Part shown: piece after piece, positions 9,589 through 17,997 of the stretch
Numbering within the stretch: the first letter of the stretch is position 1
Layout of the letters: each line of letters begins with the position of its first letter
Assembly: GCA_049511415.1 (NCBI GenBank)
Contig: JBEKYC010000006.1
Location: 62,001 to 126,000, forward strand
Direction of reading: 5' to 3'
Length of the DNA: 64,000 nucleotides
Source of the DNA: Bog-159 sp049511415
Lineage (GTDB): Bacteria; Acidobacteriota; Terriglobia; Bryobacterales; Bryobacteraceae
The notes under the pieces: model-generated
Told to the model about the DNA's origin: nothing
The model's database searches: none
The model's input: the letters and a program-made list of their open reading frames with translations, nothing else
Program-made: the position numbers and the translations under genes

Positions 9589-9939
9589 TTATGGCGCCGC
9601 TTCGCACGCGTTCCAGACACTGTGACTGATCAGCTTGAGCACGTGCTCGCGGTGGAACGGTTCTTTGTTGAGGAGTTGCTGGACCTCGGTCCAATCCTCG
9701 GTAGCGAAAAGGATCGCCGCGGTATGTTGGTCGGTCATGGGGCCGGCTAAAATCACCTTTCCGGATTTCATCAGCCGCAGCATGTAAGCATGATGCTCTT
9801 CGGCAAACCGCGCGCTGTTCGTGGCATTTTCGCCGAGTTCCGACAGCACCAGCGTGTGCTGCGGGCATCGCATGCCCGGAGGGGGCGACTGGCCTTGGGC
9901 AAGTGCCAACATGCTAATGAGTATCAGGGCTTTGCGCAT
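9589..9939 (-). CDS. YciI-like domain protein with signal peptide
   Basis: A 116-aa protein with a short signal peptide (MRKALILISMLALAQG) and a YCII-related dimeric ferredoxin-like domain (HHAYMLRLMKSGKVILAGP, then DQHTAAILFATEDWTEVQQLLNKEPF). The catalytic role of YciI proteins is mostly unknown. The exported form is common in soil bacteria. It lies 21 bp after the methyltransferase and converges with the TPR/FG-GAP gene across 13 bp. Confidence 0.75.
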   Translation of the reverse strand: MRKALILISMLALAQGQSPPPGMRCPQHTLVLSELGENATNSARFAEEHHAYMLRLMKSGKVILAGPMTDQHTAAILFATEDWTEVQQLLNKEPFHREHVLKLISHSVWNACEAAP

Positions 9940-9960
9940 GGACTAATGATAGCTCTCGCA

Positions 9961-10944
9961 TCAAGCCGGGTGGCATTCGATCACTGAAGATAGTTCGGTT
10001 GGGATGATGCGTGTGACTGACAAGCCGCTGGCGGCGAGGAGTGCGCGAAATTCGGCTTCGGTGCGCTCGCAGCCGCCGAGCACCAGCATGAGCAGCTCCA
10101 TGAGGCCGGCGGGACGGGTGAATGAGTCGGCCAGTGCTTCAACCAGCAGCAGGACGCTATCGGGGCGCATGGCGCGGTGGACGTTGCGCAGGATGCGGGC
10201 GGCGTCTTCATCCCGCCAATCGTGGATGATGCGTGCGAGCAGGTAGGCGTCCGCGCCGGCGGGAACGGAATCGAAGAAGGAGCCACCCACGATCTCACAG
10301 CGGGCGGCGGTTTCGCCGGTGAGAACGGAGCTGGCTCCGGCGACGACTTGGGGCAGATCGAAGAGGACGCCCCGGAGCGCGGGGGCTTGGCTAAGGATGT
10401 CGCGCAGGAGCGCACCCTGGCCACCGCCAACGTCCACCAGTCGGGCGAAGCCGGAGAAATCATAGGCATTGAGGAGGGCGGGGGTGGTGAAGGCGGTGCC
10501 CTCCGTCATGACGGTGTCGAAGAGCGCGGCGTCTTCGGGATGGACGGCAAGGTAGTTGAAGAAGTCCGCGCCGAAGATGCGCGGGAAGGCGGGCTGGCCG
10601 GTGCGGACCGATTCGTAAAGCTCGCCCAGCGGCCGCCAGAGAAAAGCGGCGGGCAGGAAGAGGGCGAAGCCGCGGGCCGATTGGGGGTGGTCGGAGCGGA
10701 GCGTTTCGGAAGACGGGGTGTTCTGGTAGCGGCCGTCCGGGGTGGCGGCGAACATGTCCAGGGCACCGAGGGCACGCAGGAGGCGCTCGAGCGTGGGCGC
10801 GTGGGCGCCGCAGGATTCGGCCAGTTCGGCGGCGGTTTTGGGGCCGTCAGCCAGCAGGTCGGAGATGCGCAGCTTCGCCGCGACGTGGATGGCTTGCGCG
10901 GCGATGATACCGGGGTAGATGTACTGCCTCGGGTCGGGGGCCAT
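9961..10944 (-). CDS. SAM-dependent O-methyltransferase (family 2, dimerisation plus AdoMet domain)
   Basis: About 327 aa from the ATG at 10944 (a TTG two codons upstream is also possible). A winged-helix dimerisation domain (about 10-100; LLADGPKTAAELAESCG) precedes a Rossmann methyltransferase domain with the SAM motif LVDVGGGQGALL and the conserved LARIIHDWRDEDAARIL with catalytic His. The closest general families are plant-type O-methyltransferases and hydroxyneurosporene methyltransferases. The substrate cannot be read from sequence. It starts ten bases after the rubrerythrin-like gene and is probably co-transcribed with it. Confidence 0.85.
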   Translation of the reverse strand: MAPDPRQYIYPGIIAAQAIHVAAKLRISDLLADGPKTAAELAESCGAHAPTLERLLRALGALDMFAATPDGRYQNTPSSETLRSDHPQSARGFALFLPAAFLWRPLGELYESVRTGQPAFPRIFGADFFNYLAVHPEDAALFDTVMTEGTAFTTPALLNAYDFSGFARLVDVGGGQGALLRDILSQAPALRGVLFDLPQVVAGASSVLTGETAARCEIVGGSFFDSVPAGADAYLLARIIHDWRDEDAARILRNVHRAMRPDSVLLLVEALADSFTRPAGLMELLMLVLGGCERTEAEFRALLAASGLSVTRIIPTELSSVIECHPA

Positions 10945-10953
10945 ACTCAAGAA

Positions 10954-11580
10954 CTATTCTACCTGGGACATTTCGGTTTCGAGCATGGCGATGTGCTCGT
11001 CTTCTTCGGAGGCCAGTTCCTGGCAGAGATCCTTTTCCAGGCCGGGCGGGAGATCGGCGGCGAACTTGCGGAAGTGGTCGCGGGTGCGGCACTCCATTTC
11101 GAGGGCGGACTGGTAGAGCTTCAGGATGCTGGTTTCGTCGGAGACGGCGAGGTCGCGGAAGAGCCAATCGGACAAGAGCTTTTCGGCATCTGGGGACATT
11201 TCGGTAACGGAGGCGTCCAGATGCGCGTGATATTTCTCGTTGAGCTCGTGGAGGTGATCGAGTTCGGCTTCGTAGAGACGCTCCAGCACAAGGCGATGTT
11301 CGGGTTTGACGGCCTGCTCGCGGGCGAGCTTATAGAAGTAGAAGGCGTTCAGCTCGAATTGCACGGCGTCGCGGATGGCGCGCAGGCGCATGGGGTCGCC
11401 CAATTCACGGCTCTCCATGACGGCCAGGTCGCCGCCGCAGAGGAAGCACTTGCCGTAGGGCAGGGCGAAGCCGGTGCACAGCTTGTGGCACTGCCGGCAT
11501 TTCCAGGTATAGCGGATCTGGGCGCAGCAGATCTCGTCCTGATCGAGGACGCGATGACATTTGGGACAAGAAGAAGGCAT
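10954..11580 (-). CDS. Zinc-ribbon plus ferritin-like (rubrerythrin-like) protein
   Basis: A 208-aa protein. The N-terminus has several CxxC pairs (CPKCH, CCAQ, CRQCHKLC, CFLCGG) forming zinc-ribbon or rubredoxin-like sites. The rest is a four-helix ferritin-like domain with di-iron motifs: ELNAFYFYKLA, EAELDHLHEL, E in YQSALEMECRTRDH, and SEEDEHIAMLE. An oxidative-stress or electron-accepting diiron role is expected. Its ATG overlaps the stop of the NfnA-NfnB gene (TAATG), so translation is coupled. That suggests it receives electrons from, or protects, the flavoprotein. Confidence 0.8.
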   Translation of the reverse strand: MPSSCPKCHRVLDQDEICCAQIRYTWKCRQCHKLCTGFALPYGKCFLCGGDLAVMESRELGDPMRLRAIRDAVQFELNAFYFYKLAREQAVKPEHRLVLERLYEAELDHLHELNEKYHAHLDASVTEMSPDAEKLLSDWLFRDLAVSDETSILKLYQSALEMECRTRDHFRKFAADLPPGLEKDLCQELASEEDEHIAMLETEMSQVE

Positions 11581-13952
11581 TAGAGGCTCCCTACGGCCAC
11601 CGGCTCGGGGGCGGCCACGTGCATATACTCGAGCATGCCGCGGGCGGCGCGGCGTCCGGCGCCCATGGCGAGGATGACGGTGGCGGCGCCGGTGACGATA
11701 TCGCCGCCGGCAAAGACGCCGGGCAGGGAAGTCATGCCGCTGCGCTCGTTGGTTTCGAGGTAGCCCCACTTGTTAGTGCGGAGGCCCGGAGTGGTCTGGG
11801 CGATGATGGGGTTGGCGGTGGTGCCGAGGGCGTAGATAACAGTGTCGACATCAATCTCAAATTCGCTGCCCGGCTTGGGCACCGGGCGGCGTCGGCCGGA
11901 AGCGTCCGGCTCACCGAGTTCCATCTCCTGGCAGCGGAGGGCGGTTACCCAGCCCGCGGAATTGCCGAGGATGGCGACGGGATTGGTGAGCCAGCGAAAC
12001 TGGATGCCCTCCTGGATAGCGTGTTCGAGCTCTTCGGCGCGGGCGGGGGATTCGCGCCGCGAGCGACGATAGACGACGGTGACGGCCTCGGCGCCCATGC
12101 GCAAGGCGACGCGCGCGGAATCCATGGCGGTATTGCCGGCTCCCACGACGGCCACGCGGCGGCCCATACCTACGGGGGTGTCGTAGATGGGCTGCTGATG
12201 GCCGCGCATCAGGTTGACGCGGGTCAGGAATTCATTGGCCGAGAAGACGCCGTTGAAGGCCTCGCCGGGGATGCCCATGAACTTGGGCGATCCAGCGCCG
12301 GTGCCGATGAAGACGGAATCATAGGCCATCAGGAGATGAGGAATGGTGAAGAGCTTGCCGATTATGGTATCGAGCTTGATTTCGACTCCCAGCTTGCGGA
12401 GGTTGTCGATTTCATTATCGATGATGATGTCGGGCAGGCGGAACTCCGGAATTCCGTATTTGAGGACGCCGCCTGCGACGTGCAGGGCTTCGAATATGGT
12501 GACGGCGACGCCGGCTTTGGCGAGGTCGCCGGCGCAGGCGAGTCCGGAGGGGCCCGATCCGATGATGGCGGCTCGCTTACCGGTGCGGCCTGCCTCGGCG
12601 ACCGGTTCATCCCAACCGCGGCCTCTGGCGGCATCGGCGACGAAGCGCTCCAGGCGGCCGATGGCGACGGGCGGATACTTGTTGCCGACCACGCAGGCGA
12701 CTTCGCATTGGGATTCCTGCGGGCAGACGCGTCCGCAGACGGCGGGCAGGGCGTTGGCGTCTTTCAGGATGCGGTAGGAGGCACGGATATCGCGGCGGGC
12801 GAGGGCGGAAATGAAGCCGGGAATGTCGATGGCCACGGGGCAGCCCGGAATGCAGCGGGGCTTTTTGCAGCGCAGGCAGCGGTCGGCTTCGGCCAGGGCG
12901 CTTTCGAGATCGAGACCCAGGTTCACTTCCTTGAAATTATGAGCGCGTTCGGCGGCGGGCTGCTCGGCCATGTGGGCGCGAACGGGGGAGATGGTGCGGA
13001 TATTCTTGGGAACGAGCGGGCCGGGCGGTGCGGGCTGGGCGGCAGGCAGTTCAGGAAGGGGGCAGGGGACCAGGGCCGAATGGCTGCCGTTGGATCCGCG
13101 CGGGCTCATGGCGGCCAGGCGCGCGCTTTCGCCGCGGAAGCGATCGAGGGCCTGTTTCTCTTCGCGCTCGAAGCGTTTCTGGCGCAGGGCCAGTTCTTCG
13201 AAGTTGACGAGGTGGCCGTCGAAATCGGCGCCATCGACGCACGCGAATTTCATGGCGCCGCCGACGGTGACGCGGCAGGAGCCGCACATACCAGTGCCAT
13301 CGACCATGATGGAATTGAGACTGACGATGGTGGGGACGGCGCCGGGACGGGTGACTTCGCAGCAGGCGCGCATCATGGGGATGGGGCCGATGGCGACGAC
13401 TTCGCAGGTGTCTTTCTCCTGGGCGAGGACGTCGGCGAGGGCAGTGGTGACGAAGCCGTGGCGGCCGTAGCTGCCGTCGTCGGTGGTGATTTCGAGGCGG
13501 TCGCTGAAGTCGCGGAAGGGCTGCTCCCAGAAGACCAGGTCGCGGGTGCGGAAGCCGATGATGGAGACGGTGCGGTTGCCTAGGAGTTTGTATTCGCGGA
13601 GCTGCGGGAAGATGGGGGCGACGCCGAGTCCACCGCCTACAAGGATGACGGTGCCGGGGTGTTTGCGGATACTGCTGGGCAAGCCGAGGGGGCCGATGAA
13701 ATCGAGGAGATAATCGCCAGCGCGCAGGCCCATCATTTCGAAGGTGGTCTTGCCGACGGCTTGAATGACGACGGTGACTGTGCCTTGCTGGACGTTGAAA
13801 TCGGCGATGGTGAGCGGGATGCGTTCGCCGTGCTCGTCGATGCGAGCCATGATGAAGTGGCCGGGGCGGGCGGCGCGGGCGACGTCGGGCGCACCGACTT
13901 CCCATAGAAAGGTTGTAGGGCCGAACTGCTCCCGGCGGATGATCGGATACAC
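11580..13952 (-). CDS. Fused NfnA-NfnB-like (sulfide dehydrogenase alpha + GltD-like) flavoprotein
   Basis: About 790 aa from a GTG at 13952, which has AGAGGGGG eight bases upstream. An ATG at 13994 lies within the apparent -10 box. The N-terminal third is a ferredoxin-NADP reductase-like FAD/NAD module (VGGGLGVAPIFP) with a [2Fe-2S] site (D218 in VDGTG, C223, C226, C238). A linker leads to a GltD/NfnB-like half with two 4Fe-4S sites (C359, C362, C367, C371; then CGRVCPQESQCEVAC), a FAD site (GSGPSGLACAG), an NADPH site (VGAGNTAMD) and GVFAGGDIVTGAATV. The family transfers electrons between NAD(P)H and ferredoxin, sometimes by bifurcation. The two subunits are normally separate genes. Confidence 0.88.
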   Translation of the reverse strand: MYPIIRREQFGPTTFLWEVGAPDVARAARPGHFIMARIDEHGERIPLTIADFNVQQGTVTVVIQAVGKTTFEMMGLRAGDYLLDFIGPLGLPSSIRKHPGTVILVGGGLGVAPIFPQLREYKLLGNRTVSIIGFRTRDLVFWEQPFRDFSDRLEITTDDGSYGRHGFVTTALADVLAQEKDTCEVVAIGPIPMMRACCEVTRPGAVPTIVSLNSIMVDGTGMCGSCRVTVGGAMKFACVDGADFDGHLVNFEELALRQKRFEREEKQALDRFRGESARLAAMSPRGSNGSHSALVPCPLPELPAAQPAPPGPLVPKNIRTISPVRAHMAEQPAAERAHNFKEVNLGLDLESALAEADRCLRCKKPRCIPGCPVAIDIPGFISALARRDIRASYRILKDANALPAVCGRVCPQESQCEVACVVGNKYPPVAIGRLERFVADAARGRGWDEPVAEAGRTGKRAAIIGSGPSGLACAGDLAKAGVAVTIFEALHVAGGVLKYGIPEFRLPDIIIDNEIDNLRKLGVEIKLDTIIGKLFTIPHLLMAYDSVFIGTGAGSPKFMGIPGEAFNGVFSANEFLTRVNLMRGHQQPIYDTPVGMGRRVAVVGAGNTAMDSARVALRMGAEAVTVVYRRSRRESPARAEELEHAIQEGIQFRWLTNPVAILGNSAGWVTALRCQEMELGEPDASGRRRPVPKPGSEFEIDVDTVIYALGTTANPIIAQTTPGLRTNKWGYLETNERSGMTSLPGVFAGGDIVTGAATVILAMGAGRRAARGMLEYMHVAAPEPVAVGSL

Positions 13953-13994
13953 GCTTTTGCCCCCTCTGACAACAGAGCCGCAGACTGAAAGCAT

Positions 13995-14023
13995 ATTATA
14001 TAAGATATTCAGGCTGTATTATA
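13995..14023 (-). promoter_or_regulatory. Putative AT-rich promoter for the NfnA-NfnB operon
   Basis: On the minus strand two TATAAT boxes occur, at 14023-14018 and 14000-13995, in a markedly AT-rich patch. The nearer one predicts a transcript start near 13988, leaving about 36 bases of leader with AGAGGGGG before the GTG at 13952. No good -35 box is seen. The placement argues against the ATG at 13994 as start codon. Confidence 0.45.
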
Positions 14024-14735
14024 TTATTACGCATGTTGCGGCCACCGATGATCACCTATTCACCGATAAGAGTCGGGGGGTTGATGGGTGATTTGGGGGT
14101 ATCGGGCAGGTTTGACTGGATGGATTAGCTGGGTTCGGGGCCGGATCGCACGCCCTACCCACATTTGGGGGTGGGGTGATACCTGCATTTAAATGGGTTC
14201 GTTCGGAGGTCGTTCGTTTTCGGGTACTTGTGCTTTCTTCGCGGCGTACAGGCAGGCTTTGCGAGCGGTCGCAATCAGTCACGAAAGCTAGGCCATTTGC
14301 TCCGGGTATCGCGCTCTTCTTATTGGGTCATATCGGGATTGACACCGGGCGATCAGCCCGCCCAAGATCTAGGTTTCGATGGCGCGGGCGCGCCCGAGGC
14401 GGCACTGGTTGGTTTTTTCGCCATAATCGTCAAGAATTGTTTTGGCGAAGGGCAGGCAGCGAGTATTCCGGCTGGATCATCAACCACCCGGAGATGGCTT
14501 TAATCACGGTGATCGGGATTGCTCGTGCGCGGGTGCATCGAATCCCGAAAAATCGGAGATGAATTCATAAGCACGAACCGTTAGAGGAGCCAAGGCCACT
14601 CAGGTATGATGTGTCGGACTTAAGTATTTTGAACCGGATTGCCCGGAGGCGGATTCTCGTACGGCCGTATGGCGCAGCGGCGCCGCGCTAGGCAGTAGAC
14701 AATCTATGGCCATGGCTGTAGAATGGCTACATCCA
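14024..14735. other. Long intergenic stretch without a recognisable gene
   Basis: About 700 bp between divergent operons. Short frames exist on both strands, but none has a plausible ribosome site or recognisable protein. A degraded relative of the dispersed repeat (GGCCACCGATGATCACC...) begins at 14040. Imperfect hairpins occur near 14152-14176 and around 14408-14450 (CGCCATAA ... TTTTGGCG). A possible -10 (TAGAAT) for the PadR gene is at 14719-14724. It may hold regulatory RNA or be decayed sequence. Confidence 0.5.
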
Positions 14736-15095
14736 ATGCTCAAGCCCCGTTCTTCCCAAAACCGGATCGAGCTGCTCCAAGGCACGCTCGATATGCTGAT
14801 TCTCGAAACGCTTCGCTGGGGCACGCAACACGGTTACGGAATCAGCCAGGCCATCCGGACCGGCTCGCATGAAGTGCTGCAGGTGGAGACCGGATCGCTG
14901 TATCCCGCGCTCCACCGGCTCGAAAAACACGGCTGGATCAAATCGGAATGGAAGACCTCCGAGAACAAACAACGGGCGAAGTATTACCGGCTGACACCCA
15001 CCGGCAAGAAGCACCTAGCCCGCGAACAATCGCGTTGGGCGCAATTGGTGGAGGCCATGGGGGCGCTCATGCAGCCACGGGAGAGCGAGGGTTAA
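14736..15095 (+). CDS. PadR family transcriptional regulator
   Basis: About 119 aa from the ATG at 14736; an upstream in-frame ATG at 14706 would add ten residues. The PadR winged helix is clear: LLQGTLDMLILETLRWG, HGYGISQAI, VETGSLYPALHRLEKHGWI, then KYYRLTPTGKKHLARE. Its stop is two bases before the start of the permease gene. This pairing with duplicated orphan permeases is typical of Acidobacteria. It probably represses its own operon, with an unknown inducer. Confidence 0.9.
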   Translation: MLKPRSSQNRIELLQGTLDMLILETLRWGTQHGYGISQAIRTGSHEVLQVETGSLYPALHRLEKHGWIKSEWKTSENKQRAKYYRLTPTGKKHLAREQSRWAQLVEAMGALMQPRESEG

Positions 15096-15097
15096 CC

Positions 15098-17743
15098 ATG
15101 AACTGGAAAGCATTCTTCCGCATCCGTCCGCGGGACGGCGAAATCAACGAAGAACTCGAAGCCCATCTGCGCATGGCCGTTCAGGACCGCGTGGCACGCG
15201 GCGAATCGCCGGCAGACGCGCGCCGCGCCGTATCCCGCGAGTTTGGAAACATCCTGCTGGTCCAGGAGACCATCCGGGAAATCTGGATATGGAACGCCCT
15301 CGAACACCTTATCGAAGATCTCCGCTTCGCCGCGCGCATACTCACGAAATCGCCGGGCTTCTGCGCCGCCGCGGTGATCCTGATCGCTTTGGGGATCGGC
15401 GGAAACACCACGATCTACTCCATGGTGAATGGGATCTTCAATAAGCCGATGCCGGGCATCCACGCGAACCATCTGATCTCTCTCGGGATCATGAAGGACG
15501 GGCAGCAAGACGATCCAGGTAACACCTATCCGAACTACCGGGATTACGTGGCCGAGAGCCAGACGCTGCGGCCGCTCCTGGCGCGCGGATGGGCGCGGTT
15601 CACCCTGACCCTCGACAAAGGCAGCTACGGACTGCTCGGCACCATGGTGACGGCAAATTATTTCGAGACGCTGGGTGTGCATCTTGCGAAGGGACGCCCG
15701 TTCACGGAAGACGAAAGCCGCCTGGATGCATCCGGCCTGGTGGCGGTGATCAGCCATAACTTATGGCAGGACGTCTTTGAAGGCGCCGACGGCATCGTAG
15801 GACGAAGAGTGGCTCTGAACGGCCATCCCGCGACCATCATCGGCATCGCGCCCCCGCGGTTTCACGGTCCCCAGGTGGGTGAGCACAACGACGTTTGGGT
15901 GCCGTTGCTCAGTTACGCCCGTATTTCCGGGACCGAACGAGCCCTGAACGAGCGTTCCATCGACCGCGACACGATCGGAGTAGAACTCATTGGACAACTG
16001 GCGCCGGGAGCTTCGCTCGCCCAGGCGCGGGCCGAGTTTGAGACCATCTCGAAGCGGCTACAAAGCGCCTATCCCGAGGCTAATAAAGGCCGATCCGTGC
16101 TGCTGGCGCCGTACTCGGCGATGGGTCCGGGAATTCAGCGCGTCCGGCTGTTCATGCGCATCCTGACGGTCGTGGCGATCTTGGCTTTGCTCATCGTCTG
16201 CGCCAATGTGGCGAATCTGATGCTGTCACGGGCAGCCTTCCGGCAGCGCGAGATCGCCGTGCGCAAATCGCTGGGGGCGTCGCGGCATCGCATTTTCCGC
16301 ATGCTGCTGGCTGAAGCCTTGCTGCTTTCTGCGATCGCCTGGGTCGCGGCCTGGCTGTTTGCCTACTGGGCGTCGCAGGCGCTGCTGCGTCTGATTTCGC
16401 AAACCGCCGACCGGCCCCTGGATCTGGATTTCACGCCGGACTGGCGGGTGGCCGGCTATGCCTTGGCGCTCGCCGCCTTTAGTACGCTGGCCTTCACGGT
16501 TGCGCCCGCCATCCGTGTCTGGCGGCAGGATCCGTTGCCGTGGCTAAAGGGCGGCCAGCACGGGGTACTGCAGGGTGGATCGCGGCTGTCGAGCATGCTG
16601 GTCGTCACGCAGATCGCTTTCTGTGTAGTGCTGATCACGGGCACGGGTTTGGCCTACCGCTCACAATATTTGATCGACAATCTCGACCTGCACTACGAGA
16701 AGGATCACCTCGCCCTGGTGACCTTGAACACCGTGGCTAGCGCGGCCGGCAATGACCGGAATGTTGCGCTTCTCGAGCGCCTGCGGGAGCGCATGCGCGA
16801 GGTTCCCGGAGTTCTGGCGGCTTCCTATGCGCGCGTCGCGCCCTTGCGCGGTGGCCTGCCCGTGGGGCCGGTCATGGGTGGCGCGTCGCGCGAACTTGTC
16901 CCCGCCGAGGGCAACTATGTCGGTCCGGACTACTTCCAAACGCTGGGCGTGGTACCGTTCCAGGGCCGAGGCATCTCGGATGTGGATCGCACCGGGACGA
17001 AGAAAGCCGCGGTTATCAACCGTAATCTCGCTCAGGCGCTCTGGCCGGCACAGAGCGCGATTGGCCAAACGATTCGGATTGGTAAGGGAAAAGAACTGGC
17101 AGAGGTGGTCGGGGTCGTGCCAAACGGCGCCTTTGCCGACCTCCGGCAAAGCGCGGCGCGCAATTTCCTGTTCCTCGCGGAGCGGCAAGCGCCTGCGGAT
17201 CCAGGCGAAATGACGTTCCACGTCCGGTACACGGGCAGTCTCGATACGATTGCGCCGCGCATCCGTGCCGCGATTCGGGAAACCGACGCGCGCGTGCCGG
17301 TCTTCGCCTTGCGCAGCATGGAGGCGCTCGTGCGCGAGGAGACCGGGCCCGTGCTTATGATCGCCACGCTACTGTCACTATTCGCCATCGGCGCACTGGT
17401 TCTGGCCGCAATTGGCCTTTACGCGGTGATTGCCTTCAATATGTCTCAAAGAACCCGCGATTTCGCGATCCGCGTGGCTCTCGGCGCAACGCCGCGGCAG
17501 ATTGCCGGATCGGTGCTGAATGAGGGCATGCATATGACGGTCATCGGGATCGCCCTGGGGTTCGCCCTCAGTGTCGCCGGCGCGAAAGCTCTCGGGAACA
17601 TACTGTTCGGTGTTACGCCAACCGACCCGCCAACCTATTTAGGCGTCTTCGGGTTGCTGGCCATTGTCACTCTGATCGCTACCTATCTGCCCGCCCGCAA
17701 AGCCGGGAGGATCGATCCCATCGAGGGGTTGCGGCAAGAGTAG
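15098..17743 (+). CDS. ADOP-type MacB/FtsX-like permease
   Basis: An 881-aa membrane protein starting MNWKAFFRIRPRDGE with GCGAGGG upstream. A short soluble N-terminal region (residues 1-80, with EELEAHLRMAVQDRVARG) precedes two copies of a MacB periplasmic core plus FtsX permease unit. Each has the signature cluster around LTVVAILALLIVCANVANLML...REIAVRKSLGAS and the matching C-terminal copy RDFAIRVALGATPRQ. No ATPase gene is adjacent, which fits the orphan status of this family. Probable role: export of antibiotics, lipids or peptides with a separately encoded ATPase. Confidence 0.9.
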   Translation: MNWKAFFRIRPRDGEINEELEAHLRMAVQDRVARGESPADARRAVSREFGNILLVQETIREIWIWNALEHLIEDLRFAARILTKSPGFCAAAVILIALGIGGNTTIYSMVNGIFNKPMPGIHANHLISLGIMKDGQQDDPGNTYPNYRDYVAESQTLRPLLARGWARFTLTLDKGSYGLLGTMVTANYFETLGVHLAKGRPFTEDESRLDASGLVAVISHNLWQDVFEGADGIVGRRVALNGHPATIIGIAPPRFHGPQVGEHNDVWVPLLSYARISGTERALNERSIDRDTIGVELIGQLAPGASLAQARAEFETISKRLQSAYPEANKGRSVLLAPYSAMGPGIQRVRLFMRILTVVAILALLIVCANVANLMLSRAAFRQREIAVRKSLGASRHRIFRMLLAEALLLSAIAWVAAWLFAYWASQALLRLISQTADRPLDLDFTPDWRVAGYALALAAFSTLAFTVAPAIRVWRQDPLPWLKGGQHGVLQGGSRLSSMLVVTQIAFCVVLITGTGLAYRSQYLIDNLDLHYEKDHLALVTLNTVASAAGNDRNVALLERLRERMREVPGVLAASYARVAPLRGGLPVGPVMGGASRELVPAEGNYVGPDYFQTLGVVPFQGRGISDVDRTGTKKAAVINRNLAQALWPAQSAIGQTIRIGKGKELAEVVGVVPNGAFADLRQSAARNFLFLAERQAPADPGEMTFHVRYTGSLDTIAPRIRAAIRETDARVPVFALRSMEALVREETGPVLMIATLLSLFAIGALVLAAIGLYAVIAFNMSQRTRDFAIRVALGATPRQIAGSVLNEGMHMTVIGIALGFALSVAGAKALGNILFGVTPTDPPTYLGVFGLLAIVTLIATYLPARKAGRIDPIEGLRQE

Positions 17744-17997
17744 AGCGCACGCGGTCGGCGTAGAAAAGCAATGCGTTAGTCAGACCTTTCGCTTGCCGTC
17801 TTGCGCATGACGGTTGACCGGTGATACCCAACCTGGCGATCTTGATCCTGGCCGCCACGGACCGCTGGCGCACTTGATTCCGAACCTTGGCGCGGCTTCT
17901 CTCTCGGGAAACTGTAGGAGGAGTTCCTGTCGAGCCTGTCACGCGCATGCTGGCAGCAGGCCCGGCGGACGGACGTGCAACGCGCGACAATGAACAG

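Noticed and set aside
11619..13583. A 654-codon frame antisense to the NfnA-NfnB gene
   Set aside because: Composition is Gly/Asp/Ala-rich and has no domain pattern; it is the mirror of a well-supported flavoprotein.
14040..14069. A third full copy of the dispersed 32-bp repeat
   Set aside because: Only the first part and the end match, with several substitutions and two missing bases; it may be a decayed copy or coincidence.
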